In this document: one piece after another, positions 1 to 9,915 of the stretch
How the letters are laid out: the number at the start of each line of letters is the position of its first letter
Numbering within the stretch: position 1 is the first letter of the stretch
From: Catellatospora sp. TT07R-123
Lineage (GTDB): Bacteria > Actinomycetota > Actinomycetes > Mycobacteriales > Micromonosporaceae
Assembly (NCBI RefSeq): GCF_018327705.1
Contig: NZ_BNEM01000002.1
Coordinates: forward strand, 2,170,001-2,234,000
Reading direction: 5' to 3'
DNA length: 64,000 nt
The notes under the pieces: model-generated
The model's input: only the letters and a program-made list of their open reading frames with translations
The model's database searches: none
What the model was told of the DNA's origin: nothing
Position numbers and translations under genes: made by a program

Positions 1-703
1 CCGGCTCCAGCGGCAGGTCGCGTACGGCGCCGGTGTGGTAGGTCGCGCCCAGCCGCCGCACCAGCTCGGGCTTGGGGCCGCTGTCGGCCCGGTCGAGCAC
101 GTGCACCTCCAGCCCGCGCTGCCGCCCCAGCAGGGCGGCGAGCAGGCCGATCGGCCCCGCGCCGGTGACCAGGACGGTACGCGGCCCGAACTGCGCCCGC
201 GCACCGATCAGTTCGAGGTGCTCCCACGCCTTGGCCACCACGCTGGCCGGTTCCAGCAGCACCCCGACCTCGGCCAGCGCCGGATCGAGGCCGACGGCGA
301 AGTCCGGTTCGGTCCGCCAGCGCTCGCGGGCGAAGCCGTGCCGCTGCTTGATCCCGCACTCGGTGTACTGCCCGTTGCGGCACATGTCCCACTCGCCGAT
401 CGCGCAGTTCGGGCAGGGCACCGGGTCGGGGCGCCGGACGATGCCCGCGACCAGGTCACCGGGCTGCCAGCGGCCGGAGTCGTCGGAGACGACCCGGCCC
501 AGCGACTCGTGACCGAGCACCAGGCGCCCGTCGGGGCCGGGGGCGGTGCCGTACTCGCCGGCGAGGATGTCGCGGTCGGTGCCGCAGATGCCGACCGCCA
601 GGCCCTGTACCAGCACCTGGCCCTCGGCTGGATCGGGTTCGGGCAGGTCGTCGACGAGCTGGGCCGAGTCCGGCCGTCCCGCCTCGACGATGAGTCCGCG
701 CAT
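1..703 (-). CDS. Zinc-dependent glucose/alcohol dehydrogenase (MDR family), 3' end missing
   Basis: Medium-chain dehydrogenase/reductase, probably of the glucose 1-dehydrogenase type; 234 codons are visible and the C-terminus lies beyond the left edge. Visible motifs are the catalytic zinc Cys in GICGTD (C40), the GHES His-Glu pair (H65, E66), a downstream cysteine cluster PCPNCAIGEWDMC, and the Rossmann glycine motif TGAGPIGLLAA. The ATG is 7 nt after a TACATT hexamer, so the transcript is probably leaderless. It is divergent from the prolyl oligopeptidase gene across about 105 bp. The family is clear; the substrate (glucose or another polyol/alcohol) is inferred. Confidence 0.85.
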   Translation of the reverse strand, partial: MRGLIVEAGRPDSAQLVDDLPEPDPAEGQVLVQGLAVGICGTDRDILAGEYGTAPGPDGRLVLGHESLGRVVSDDSGRWQPGDLVAGIVRRPDPVPCPNCAIGEWDMCRNGQYTECGIKQRHGFARERWRTEPDFAVGLDPALAEVGVLLEPASVVAKAWEHLELIGARAQFGPRTVLVTGAGPIGLLAALLGRQRGLEVHVLDRADSGPKPELVRRLGATYHTGAVRDLPLEP

Positions 704-710
704 GGAACCG

Positions 711-716
711 AATGTA
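711..716 (-). promoter_or_regulatory. -10 hexamer TACATT, probable leaderless start
   Basis: TACATT on the minus strand ends 7 nt before the ATG of the dehydrogenase at 703. The spacing fits transcription starting at the A of the ATG. Confidence 0.5.
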
Positions 717-808
717 AGGGCCCGGCCCCGGCTTCGCGCGGCGAACGGTTTCCGCACGCACGAAAAGATCACGCGAGAACGTGGCGGGTGTCGGGCATCC
801 TTGACGAC

Positions 809-2899
<2,091 letters not shown>

Positions 2900-2945
2900 C
2901 CCGGATCCGGCCGGTCGCGGGGCAGCCCGGGACCGGCCCGGCCCC

Positions 2946-2951
2946 TACGCT
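2946..2951 (+). promoter_or_regulatory. -10 hexamer TACGCT, probable leaderless start
   Basis: TACGCT is followed by 6 nt and the GTG at 2958, consistent with a leaderless mRNA for the kinase-fold gene. Confidence 0.5.
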
Positions 2952-2957
2952 GAGCCG

Positions 2958-4070
2958 GTGATCGATCGCCTCGACCGCTCCCTGCCCGCCCGGCTGGCCC
3001 GTCACGGCACCGTGTCGGCGGCACTGGCCCTGCTCAGCGACGCCCGGCTGACCCGGCTGCTGGACTCGGCACCGCCGCTCGGCGCCGGCATCGGCGGTGT
3101 CCACACGGTGCTGGACCTCGACGGCGTGACCGTGTTCGTCAAGCGCATCCCGGTGACCGAGGTCGAGCTGCGGCACCCGCGCAGCACCGCCAACCTGTTC
3201 GACCTGCCGCCGTTCTGCCAGTACGGCGTGGGCGGGCCGGGCTTCGGGGTGTGGCGGGAGATCGCCGCGCACGAGCTGGCCAACGGCTGGGTCGTCGGCG
3301 GGCGGACCGAGGGCTTCCCGCTGCTGCACCACTGGCGGGTGCTGGACGGCACGCCCCCGCAGACGACCCCGCAGGAGCACGCCGATCCGGACCGGACGGT
3401 CGCCTACTTCCACGGCTCGGCGGCGGTGCGGCGGCGGCTGGACGCGGTGGCGGCCGCGACCGCGAGCGCCGTGCTGGTGGTCGAGCACCTGCCGTCGAAC
3501 CTGTCCGACTGGCTGTCGGCACAGACCGCCGCCGGGGACGAGGCGGCCGGCGCGGCGTACGCGATGGTGGAACGCGAGCTGCTCGCGCAGGTGCCGTTGC
3601 TGAACGGCGAGCTGGTCCACTTCGACCACCACTTCCGCAACATGCTCACCGACGGGCACCGGCTCTACTTCGGCGACCTCGGGCTGGCCACCTCGCCCCG
3701 GTTCGAGCTGGCGGCGGCCGAGCGGGAGTTCCTGGCCGACCACCGCGACCACGACCGCGCGTACGCGCTGATGGAGCTGGTCAACAGCGTCGTGACGGCG
3801 TTCGGCGGGCTGGCCTGCTGGCCCGACCGGTTCCGCCTGATCCGCCGCTGCGCCCACGGCCTGCCCTGCCCGGAGCTGCCCGGCTGGGCCGAGGACCTGG
3901 TGCAGCGGCACGCCCCGGCCGCGGCCGTCATGAACGACTTCTACTGGCCGCTGCACGGCGAGAGCCGCACCATCCCGTTCCCGGCCGCCGCCCTCGCCCA
4001 GGCCCTGGACCGGCACGCCACGGCCGAACCGAACATTTCATACGAAAACCATGTTGTACGCCTGCCGTAA
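2958..4070 (+). CDS. Protein-kinase-fold phosphotransferase
   Basis: 370-residue protein with a kinase-like fold; substrate unknown. Seen: FVKRI near residue 55 as a candidate ATP-binding lysine, a catalytic loop HFDHHFRN with Asp223 and Asn228, and an FGDLG magnesium loop with Asp240 in place of DFG. No membrane segment or sensor domain is present, unlike the receptor kinase at 41743. It could phosphorylate a protein or a small molecule, as in the aminoglycoside/choline kinase branches. It lies 58 bp after the prolyl oligopeptidase with its own -10 hexamer. Confidence 0.7.
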   Translation: MIDRLDRSLPARLARHGTVSAALALLSDARLTRLLDSAPPLGAGIGGVHTVLDLDGVTVFVKRIPVTEVELRHPRSTANLFDLPPFCQYGVGGPGFGVWREIAAHELANGWVVGGRTEGFPLLHHWRVLDGTPPQTTPQEHADPDRTVAYFHGSAAVRRRLDAVAAATASAVLVVEHLPSNLSDWLSAQTAAGDEAAGAAYAMVERELLAQVPLLNGELVHFDHHFRNMLTDGHRLYFGDLGLATSPRFELAAAEREFLADHRDHDRAYALMELVNSVVTAFGGLACWPDRFRLIRRCAHGLPCPELPGWAEDLVQRHAPAAAVMNDFYWPLHGESRTIPFPAAALAQALDRHATAEPNISYENHVVRLP

Positions 4071-4080
4071 CGCTGGCGGC

Positions 4081-4950
4081 TCAGGCCGCAGGCGCGCCGT
4101 AGCCGTAGTGCATGCGGAACTTCATCGGCTCGGTGCCCACCGCCGTGACATGGCTGATCAGTGTCGCGCGCAGCGCCTCCGGCAGCGCGGGTGGATCCGC
4201 CTGCGTCCACTCGAACGACGTGAACAGCTCCGCCGCGCCGTCGAGCTGGGCCACACTCAGCGGCGCCGCCGCCAGCGCCGTGAAGACGGCCTCGGACGGC
4301 TCCTGGAGCAGGATCCGCTGCGGGATCAGCTCGTGCCAGGGGGTGCCACCCGCGTACCGCACCGTGAATCCGGCCCAGCCGAGCAGGACACGGATCCGTT
4401 CCCGCACCTCGGGATACCGCCGCATGACCGCGCCGGCGAGCCTCGTCTCGGCACCCCGCTTCCCCAGCGAGGCGCTCTCGGCGGCGGATGTCAGATCAGC
4501 CGGTGCGGCATCCACCCAGGACCTGCGCCGAGCCTCCTCGCGTGCCCGGACCGCGGCCAGGTGCTGCTGCACCCGTAGCGACCCGGCGAGGCCGCGGCGG
4601 GCCAGCCACTCGGAGAGCACCGGCCCGTCACGCAGGTCCGCGTCGCAGTTGCCGGGCCCGCGCAGTCCGGTCTGGTGGTGCAGGGTCCAGCAGGCCAGCT
4701 GCGTGCCCTCGCCGTCCAGCAGGAGGATGGTGGGCCAGCCCAGGCAGCGGCAGTGGTCGCCGGTGCCGCCGTCGACGATGGCCAGCACCCCGGCCAGGTC
4801 GGCGATCTCGCCGCCGCGCAGCACGATCCGGGCGGCGTCCGCGCGGTCCAGCTGGTTCGGAGCCGCCTCGACGATCACGACCTGCGCGGCCCGGCTCAGT
4901 TCCCGGCTCAGCAGCGCGTTGGTGGGCGCCTCGCCGTCGGCATCGATCAC
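4081..4950 (-). CDS. Conserved hypothetical protein co-translated with ECF41 sigma factor
   Basis: 289 residues; I do not recognise a named family. No signal peptide or membrane segment. The N-terminal half has an HCRCLGWPTILLLDG stretch with a C-x-C pair, followed by predicted strands; the C-terminal half is helical and rich in Trp and Glu. The GTG start overlaps the stop of the sigma-factor gene in a GTGA junction, so the two are probably translationally coupled. A role with the sigma factor is inferred from this arrangement only. Confidence 0.7.
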   Translation of the reverse strand: MIDADGEAPTNALLSRELSRAAQVVIVEAAPNQLDRADAARIVLRGGEIADLAGVLAIVDGGTGDHCRCLGWPTILLLDGEGTQLACWTLHHQTGLRGPGNCDADLRDGPVLSEWLARRGLAGSLRVQQHLAAVRAREEARRRSWVDAAPADLTSAAESASLGKRGAETRLAGAVMRRYPEVRERIRVLLGWAGFTVRYAGGTPWHELIPQRILLQEPSEAVFTALAAAPLSVAQLDGAAELFTSFEWTQADPPALPEALRATLISHVTAVGTEPMKFRMHYGYGAPAA

Positions 4951-5849
4951 GGCGAGAGCTTAACCGCCCACGGACGGAGCTTCTCCGGGTTCCGTACGCC
5001 CCAGATGTTCCTGACCCTGCCGTCGGCGATGTCGAACGCCATCACCACCACGATCGCGCCGTCCCGCTGGGCCACCAGGCCGGGCCGTCCGTTGACCGAC
5101 CGCTCCAGGATCGTCAGCCCGGGTGCCATGGCCGCGATCGCGACGGCGTACCGGGCGATCTGCTCGGCGCCCACGACCGGGCCGGACACGGCGCCGACCA
5201 CGCCGCCGCCGTCCGCGACCGCTGTGGCGCGCGGATCGAGCAGCCCGATGAGAGCGGCGACATCCCCGGCCTCCCAGGCCCGCCTGAAGTCCCGGACGAC
5301 GTCAGCCTGCCGCGCCACCGGCGTGGTGGCGGCGGGCAGGGCGCGGACGCGGCGGCGGGCGGAGGTGGCGAGCTGGCGGCAGGCGGCCGGGGTACGGCCC
5401 AGGATCTCGGCGACCTCGGGGAAGGCGTACCCGAAGACCTCGTGCAGCACGAACGCGACCCGCTCGGCCGGGGTCAGCGATTCGAGCACGACCAGGAACG
5501 CCATGGTGACCGACTCGTCGAGGGTGATCCGGTCCGCGGGATCGGCCTGGCGTCCCGCACCCCACTCGGCGGGTTCGGCGATCGGCTCGGGCAGCCACTG
5601 GCCCACGTAGCGCTCGCGGCGCACCCGGGCCGAACCGAGCAGGTCGAGGCAGACGCGGCTGGCGACCGTGGTCAGCCAGGCGGCGGGCGTGCGGATCGCG
5701 TCCCGCTCCTGCGGCGGCAGGGCGTACCAGCGGGCGTAGGTCTCCTGCACCGCGTCCTCCGCCTCGGACAGGCTGCCGAGCATGCGGTAGGCCAGGTTCA
5801 CCAGCCGGTGCCGCTCGGACGTCACCGGGCGCGGGTCGGCAGTGGTCAT
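4947..5849 (-). CDS. sigJ: ECF41-type RNA polymerase sigma factor (SigJ-like)
   Basis: 300-residue extracytoplasmic-function sigma factor. Region 2 covers about residues 11-80 and region 4 about 115-170 (SLTPAERVAFVLHEVF, then the helix-turn-helix GYAFPEVAEILG). A SnoaL-like C-terminal domain follows, with the two ECF41 signatures: DGGG at 213-216 and NPEKL near 290. In this family the C-terminal extension itself modulates activity, and a classical anti-sigma factor is usually absent. The start at 5849 follows a GGGGAG ribosome-binding site. Its stop overlaps the next gene in GTGA. It is divergent from a DUF6220 membrane protein that may be its target. The SigJ symbol is by family resemblance. 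Confidence 0.9.
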   Translation of the reverse strand: MTTADPRPVTSERHRLVNLAYRMLGSLSEAEDAVQETYARWYALPPQERDAIRTPAAWLTTVASRVCLDLLGSARVRRERYVGQWLPEPIAEPAEWGAGRQADPADRITLDESVTMAFLVVLESLTPAERVAFVLHEVFGYAFPEVAEILGRTPAACRQLATSARRRVRALPAATTPVARQADVVRDFRRAWEAGDVAALIGLLDPRATAVADGGGVVGAVSGPVVGAEQIARYAVAIAAMAPGLTILERSVNGRPGLVAQRDGAIVVVMAFDIADGRVRNIWGVRNPEKLRPWAVKLSP

Positions 5850-5890
5850 CCGCCGATGATCTCCCCGCCCGCCGGGGGCGCCCAGCGGCC

Positions 5891-5934
5891 CCGGCCGGGT
5901 GTGAGGCCGGGCACGTCGCCTCACACCCGGCCGG
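5891..5934. promoter_or_regulatory. 16-bp inverted repeat in the sigma factor/DUF6220 intergenic region
   Basis: Perfect 16-bp arms at 5891-5906 and 5919-5934 are separated by 12 nt. The arms contain TGTGAGG/CCTCACA. On the plus strand CCTCACA (5919-5925) is followed after 16 nt by CGTC (5942-5945), resembling the TGTCACA / CGTC promoter reported for ECF41 sigma factors. It may be the autoregulated promoter or a bidirectional operator. Confidence 0.5.
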
Positions 5935-5986
5935 GCCGCGTCGTCACACCGTACGAACAAGACATCAGAAATCTTGGAGGCATCCC

Positions 5987-6385
5987 ATGCGCAAAGTGTT
6001 CGCCGCACTCGCGACCCTGTTCCTGCTGGTCGTCGTGGCCCAGTTCTTCTTCGCCGCCACCGGCGCGTTCAGCACCGACCCGGATCGCGGCGCGTTCCGC
6101 CCCCACCACGCCCTCGGATATGTGCTCTTCCTGCTGCCGCTGGTGATGGCACTTGTCGCCGCGCTGGCCCGCCTGACCCGGCGGCTGATGTGGCTGAGCC
6201 TGCTGGCCGTCGGGCTGACCACGGTCGAAGTGGTGATCGCCAAGGTCGCCATGGCGCTCGGCGGCGCCCCCGGCGGGCTCGTCTTCGGACTGCACGGAGT
6301 GTGCGGGCTGGTACTGCTCGCCGCCGCCTGGCAGCTCTTCCGCCAGGCCGGCCTCCCAGCCGCCCGCATCGGTGCCGGTGCGTAG
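5987..6385 (+). CDS. DUF6220-like four-helix membrane protein
   Basis: 132-residue inner-membrane protein with four hydrophobic segments, at about residues 5-25, 38-60, 65-85 and 95-118. It resembles small membrane proteins annotated as DUF6220; function unknown. The ATG at 5987 has a GGAGG site 6 nt upstream. It is divergent from the ECF41 sigma factor, and the intergenic palindrome with an ECF41-like promoter suggests control by that factor (inference). Confidence 0.75.
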   Translation: MRKVFAALATLFLLVVVAQFFFAATGAFSTDPDRGAFRPHHALGYVLFLLPLVMALVAALARLTRRLMWLSLLAVGLTTVEVVIAKVAMALGGAPGGLVFGLHGVCGLVLLAAAWQLFRQAGLPAARIGAGA

Positions 6386-6427
6386 CGGCGCCCCTATTCC
6401 GCTTGCCCGGCCTGTGACCATGGAGCG

Positions 6428-7171
6428 ATGAGCGAGCGCAAGCCGATGGTCGCCGTCTTCACCGGAGCGGGGATCTCGACCGACTCCGGCATCCCCGACT
6501 TCCGGGGCCCGCAGGGCGTCTGGACCCGCGACCCCGACGCGGAGAAGCTGTTCACCTACCAGCACTACATGGCCGACGGCGCGATCCGCCGCAAGTCGTG
6601 GCTGGCCCGGCGGGACAACGCCGCCTGGCAGGCCGAGCCCAACGCGGCCCACCTGGCGCTGGTGGAGCTGGAGCGGGCCGGGTTCCCGGTGCGGATCATC
6701 ACGCAGAACATCGACGGGCTGCACCAGAAGGCGGGCTTCAGCCCGCGCAAGGTGATCGAGCTGCACGGCACCATGTTCACGGTGCGCTGCACCCGCTGCG
6801 GCGAGCAGGGCACGATGCGCGACGCGCTGGACCGGGTCGAGGCGGGCGACCCCGACCCGGGCTGCCTGAGCTGCGGCGGCATCCTCAAGGCGGGCACCGT
6901 GATGTTCGGGGAGAACCTGGATGGGCAGAAGCTCGCCGACGCGGCCGCGATCTCCAAGGCGTGCCAGGTGTTCTGGGCGGTCGGCACGTCGCTGACGGTG
7001 CAGCCGGCCGCGTCGATGTGCGCGCTGGCGCTGGCCGAGGGGGCGCAGACGACGATCGTGAACGCGCAGCCGACGCCGTACGACGGGGTCGCCGACGAGG
7101 TGGTGCGCGAGCCCATCGGGACGGCGGTGCCGCGCATGGTGCGCGAGCTGCTGGCGGCACACCCGGACTGA
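6428..7171 (+). CDS. NAD-dependent protein deacylase, sirtuin (Sir2/CobB family)
   Basis: 247-residue cytosolic sirtuin that removes acyl groups from lysines using NAD. Visible: the NAD-binding GAGISTDSGIPDFRG (13-27), TQNIDGLH (92-99), catalytic His113 in ELHG, and a zinc site of two pairs, C121/C124 and C146/C149. Length is normal. A GACCAT hexamer 6 nt upstream of the ATG is a weak leaderless promoter candidate. It is followed by a strong hairpin, so it is probably monocistronic. Acetyl versus longer-acyl preference cannot be read from the sequence. Confidence 0.94.
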   Translation: MSERKPMVAVFTGAGISTDSGIPDFRGPQGVWTRDPDAEKLFTYQHYMADGAIRRKSWLARRDNAAWQAEPNAAHLALVELERAGFPVRIITQNIDGLHQKAGFSPRKVIELHGTMFTVRCTRCGEQGTMRDALDRVEAGDPDPGCLSCGGILKAGTVMFGENLDGQKLADAAAISKACQVFWAVGTSLTVQPAASMCALALAEGAQTTIVNAQPTPYDGVADEVVREPIGTAVPRMVRELLAAHPD

Positions 7172-7176
7172 GCAGG

Positions 7177-7208
7177 GCCGCCCGCCGGGGTACGCCGCGG
7201 CGGGCGGC
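7177..7208 (+). terminator. GC-rich hairpin after the sirtuin gene
   Basis: Perfect 11-bp stem (7177-7187 with 7198-7208) and 10-nt loop, six nt after the sirtuin stop, followed by TAATT. A probable terminator with a weak U-tract. Confidence 0.6.
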
Positions 7209-7230
7209 TAATTCGCTTGGCGATACCGGA

Positions 7231-7236
7231 TATCTT
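7231..7236 (+). promoter_or_regulatory. -10 hexamer TATCTT, probable leaderless start
   Basis: TATCTT followed by 6 nt and the ATG at 7243. It lies just after the sirtuin hairpin, so the next gene has its own promoter. Confidence 0.55.
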
Positions 7237-7242
7237 GCGATC

Positions 7243-7761
7243 ATGACCGCCGCGCTGGAGCTGTATTTCGACCAGGCCACCACGTTCCGCCTGCGCCGGC
7301 TGTGGGACGCGCTGGAGGCCGAGGGCATCCCGAGCCTGCGCGATCTGACCCACCGCAAGCACCGGCCGCACCTGTCGATCACCAGCGCGGAGGTGCTGGA
7401 CGGCCCGGCGGTGCAGGAGGCGCTGGGCGACCTGCCCGCGGCACCGCCGCTGAAGCTGACCTTCGACCACATCGGGCAGTTCCTGGGCCGGGTGCTGTGG
7501 CTGGGCCCGGTGCCGACGCGCGAGCTGCTGGACCACCAGGCGGCCGTGCACGCCCGGCTGGCCGCGGCGGGGATCGAGACGGGCTCGTTCTACCAGCCCG
7601 GATCGTGGGTGCCGCACTGCACCCTGTCGATGCGGGTCCCCCTGGTGCGCATGACCGACGCGATCCGCCTGTGCCTGGACGTGCTCCCGGTCGAGGCGAC
7701 CTTCACCGGCGCGGCCGTGGCCGACCACGCCCGCGACCAGTACCACCGCCTCCCGTCCTGA
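7243..7761 (+). CDS. 2'-5' RNA ligase family protein (2H phosphoesterase)
   Basis: 172-residue 2H-superfamily protein. The two catalytic H-x-[S/T] motifs are HLS at residue 43 (RPHLSIT) and HCT at residue 125 (VPHCTLSM), about 80 residues apart as in the family. Such proteins hydrolyse or form 2'-5' or cyclic phosphodiester bonds in RNA or nucleotides; the substrate here is unknown. The ATG at 7243 is supported by a TATCTT -10 hexamer. The gene ends before a palindromic repeat shared with four other loci. Confidence 0.85.
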   Translation: MTAALELYFDQATTFRLRRLWDALEAEGIPSLRDLTHRKHRPHLSITSAEVLDGPAVQEALGDLPAAPPLKLTFDHIGQFLGRVLWLGPVPTRELLDHQAAVHARLAAAGIETGSFYQPGSWVPHCTLSMRVPLVRMTDAIRLCLDVLPVEATFTGAAVADHARDQYHRLPS

Positions 7762-7802
7762 CCCGCGCCCGCCCCGGGCCACGCGCCGCGCCGAGCCGCC
7801 AC

Positions 7803-7881
7803 CAAGATCACGCATGTTGCCGGGCAATCGGGCGTACAGCACCCCGCGATACGCCCGGTTGCCCGGCAACTTCGCTGGTCG
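7803..7881. repeat. Extragenic palindrome, family A copy 1
   Basis: 21-bp arms at 7816-7836 and 7850-7870 (core GTTGCCGGGCAATCGGGCG) with one mismatch and a 13-nt loop; remnants of AAGATC outer arms. It lies between the convergent 2H phosphoesterase and hypothetical genes, where it could act as a bidirectional terminator. Confidence 0.85.
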
Positions 7882-7892
7882 AGGGGCGCCGG

Positions 7893-8291
7893 TCAGGCGC
7901 CGATGGCGGCTTTGACCTTGGCGATGGCGGCGGTCTCGGTGTCCTTGACCCCGCCGGAGGCGCCGGCGACCTGGTCGCAGGCGGCGCTGATGACGTTGCG
8001 GAACTCGGTCAGCTCGGTCGGGTTCTTGGCCTGCAGGATCGAGGCGGACTGCTGGAGCGCGGTCAGCACCCCCGACTCCATCTCGGTGGGCGAGCCCTTG
8101 GGCAGCGACGGCAGGCCGCCGGTCTTGAGCACGTCACGCAGCTCGGTGGAGGTGCTGGCCAGGGCCTTGGCCCCGGCGATGCTCTCCTTGAAGCTGGCGA
8201 AGAAGCCGGGGTCCGCGCTGGAGACCAGGTACATGGCGCCGAAGGCCGCGGTACGCAGGGTCTGGCGCTCTTCGTCGGTGTAATCCGTCAT
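7893..8291 (-). CDS. Conserved hypothetical protein, all-helical
   Basis: 132-residue soluble protein, predicted helical throughout; I do not recognise a family name. No signal peptide or membrane segment. I chose the ATG at 8291 (MTDYTDEERQ) over the one at 8300 because a CAGAAT hexamer covers 8299-8304, which would place the transcription start at 8291. It is divergent from yidB and convergent with the 2H phosphoesterase gene across family A copy 1. Confidence 0.7.
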   Translation of the reverse strand: MTDYTDEERQTLRTAAFGAMYLVSSADPGFFASFKESIAGAKALASTSTELRDVLKTGGLPSLPKGSPTEMESGVLTALQQSASILQAKNPTELTEFRNVISAACDQVAGASGGVKDTETAAIAKVKAAIGA

Positions 8292-8415
8292 ACGGAACAT
8301 TCTGGACGAAGCGGGTTATGCCATTGGCCGTTTCGCCACTTTTGCCGCGTACCAGCGGGCGACCCCCTAAGGTCGGGGAAGAGCGACAGCTCACCGAAAC
8401 GGGGGTAACGGGGAA

Positions 8416-8817
8416 ATGGCAGTCGACCTCAACCAGATCATGAAGCTGATGAGCGACCCGACGGTCCAGAAGCTGGTCCAGGGTCTGCTAGGTCAGCTGA
8501 CCGGCGGCAAGGGCGGCTCGCCGAACCTCGCCGGCCTGATGGACCAGCTCAACAAGACGGGCCTCGGCACGCAGGCGCAGTCCTGGATGAGCACCGGCCA
8601 GAACGAGCCGGTCACGGGCGCCCAGCTCCAGCAGGCGCTCGGCGGCGGCATGCTCGACCAGATCGCGTCCGACGCGGGCACCACGCCGCGCGAGGCCGCC
8701 GACTCCCTCGCCAAGGTGCTGCCCACGCTGGTCGACCAGGCCACGCCGAACGGCCAGATGCCGGACCCGCAGCAGATGCAGCAGATGATGAGCAAGTTCA
8801 TGGGCGGCGGCGCGTAG
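8416..8817 (+). CDS. YidB family protein (DUF937)
   Basis: 133-residue cytosolic protein. The C-terminal part (VTGAQLQQALGGGMLDQIASD, TPREAADSLAKVLPTLVD) matches the YidB/DUF937 family, whose function is not established; the tail is Gln/Met-rich (QQMQQMM). The ATG follows GGGGAAATG with a TAAGGT hexamer about 45 nt upstream. The gene is convergent with the DUF2127 gene. Confidence 0.85.
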   Translation: MAVDLNQIMKLMSDPTVQKLVQGLLGQLTGGKGGSPNLAGLMDQLNKTGLGTQAQSWMSTGQNEPVTGAQLQQALGGGMLDQIASDAGTTPREAADSLAKVLPTLVDQATPNGQMPDPQQMQQMMSKFMGGGA

Positions 8818-8833
8818 CCGCCGACCCTGCCGG

Positions 8834-8856
8834 GCCCGCCTGTGGATCAGGCGGGC
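8834..8856. terminator. Bidirectional hairpin between convergent genes
   Basis: Perfect 9-bp stem 8834-8842 / 8848-8856 with a 5-nt loop. It contains the stop codon of the minus-strand DUF2127 gene and lies 17 nt after the yidB stop, so it probably terminates both. Confidence 0.6.
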
Positions 8857-9620
8857 TCGGCGCGTTTCGGAGACATGGCCGCCGCGCGGGCGACCTGGAG
8901 CACGTTCTCGTGGTGCAGCTCGGCCGCGGCCGCGGCGTGGCCGCCCCGTACGCCGAACAGGCGCTTGCGGTAGACGAGGAAGACCACGGCCCCGATGTTG
9001 ATCAGCAGGGCGGTGACGCGGACCCAGGTGATCTTCTCGACCAGCTCGTACACCTCCAGCGGGATGAACAGCGAGGTCGCCACCGCGGCCAGGTACTCGC
9101 CCCAGCGCTTGAGCAGCCACAGGCCGACGCCCTCGACCACCTGGAGCCCGCCGTAGACGAACAGGCCCGCCGCGATCAGGATGAGCGTCTTCGGCTCGGT
9201 CGCCAGCGCCTGCTCCACCAGGTGCAGCAGCGGCGAGTCGCGCAGGTTCCAGTGCAGCCGGTCGGCCAGCGGCTGGAGCAGCGGCAGCGTGGTGTCGAAC
9301 TGCGTACGCACCTCGCCCTGGTGGCTGCGGAAGCGCAGCACCGCCCAACCGGCCAGCACCAGCAGCAGGCCGCGCAGGAACCGCTCGACCGCGAGCAGCC
9401 GCAGGATCACCGCGTCGCGCAGCAGTTGCCCGCGCATCGGCACCGGGGCGTCGTCCGCCGGGCCCTGGGCGCGCGGCTCGCCGGGCACGAAGTCGCCGCA
9501 GCGCAGGCAGCGCCAGGCCGGGCCCGCCGAGGTCGCCACGTGCAGGTGCTCGCGCAGCTCCGGTTCGTCCGGGGCGTACGTGAGGTGGTGCCGGGCGCAG
9601 GCCAGCAGATTCCAGTCCAC
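8847..9620 (-). CDS. DUF2127 membrane protein with N-terminal Cys/His segment
   Basis: 257 residues. The first ~55 contain a probable zinc-binding segment (CARHH and CLRC). Then come DUF2127-like membrane helices at about 75-95, 145-165, 180-195 and 205-225. Function unknown. I chose the GTG at 9620 (MDWNLLACARHH) because GGAGGGAGGG lies just upstream; the GTG at 9647 would put that site inside the gene. The C-terminal tail is Ala-rich. Confidence 0.78.
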   Translation of the reverse strand: MDWNLLACARHHLTYAPDEPELREHLHVATSAGPAWRCLRCGDFVPGEPRAQGPADDAPVPMRGQLLRDAVILRLLAVERFLRGLLLVLAGWAVLRFRSHQGEVRTQFDTTLPLLQPLADRLHWNLRDSPLLHLVEQALATEPKTLILIAAGLFVYGGLQVVEGVGLWLLKRWGEYLAAVATSLFIPLEVYELVEKITWVRVTALLINIGAVVFLVYRKRLFGVRGGHAAAAAELHHENVLQVARAAAMSPKRAEPA

Positions 9621-9903
9621 CGCCGCCCTCCCTCCAAGGTCGCCCACACGCTACCGGGCGCGTGCCACCGGAACCGGACGCCGGGTCGGGATCGCCGCGG
9701 CAGGTCCGTTTCCGCAGCGTATGCCGATCAATCCGGCCGTACCGGAGAGCGTTTCCGCGCCCCGTAGCCGCCGCGGGCATCCTCCGAAAGTACTAGTAGA
9801 GGCTCGGCTGAAAGAACCGAAGAGGCCCCTTACCAGCGACTTCGCCCCGCGTGACAGTGAACCCCGTCACTATTCCCAGGTGGGCACCAGCTCAATGCCT
9901 TTC

Positions 9904-9909
9904 TAGGAT
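9904..9909 (+). promoter_or_regulatory. -10 hexamer TAGGAT, probable leaderless start
   Basis: TAGGAT followed by 6 nt and the ATG at 9916. The rest of 9621-9903 shows no gene; I looked for a ydaO-type riboswitch, common before actinobacterial wall hydrolases, and saw no convincing match. Confidence 0.5.
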
Positions 9910-9915
9910 CGCCGA

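Noticed and set aside
35-808. In-frame upstream extension of the prolyl oligopeptidase gene
   Set aside because: It reads antisense through the dehydrogenase and lacks family similarity; the start at 809 fits the family N-terminus.
9648-9903. Possible ydaO (c-di-AMP) riboswitch before the SLT-like protein
   Set aside because: The expected conserved stretches were not found, and a -10 hexamer 6 nt before the ATG implies no leader.
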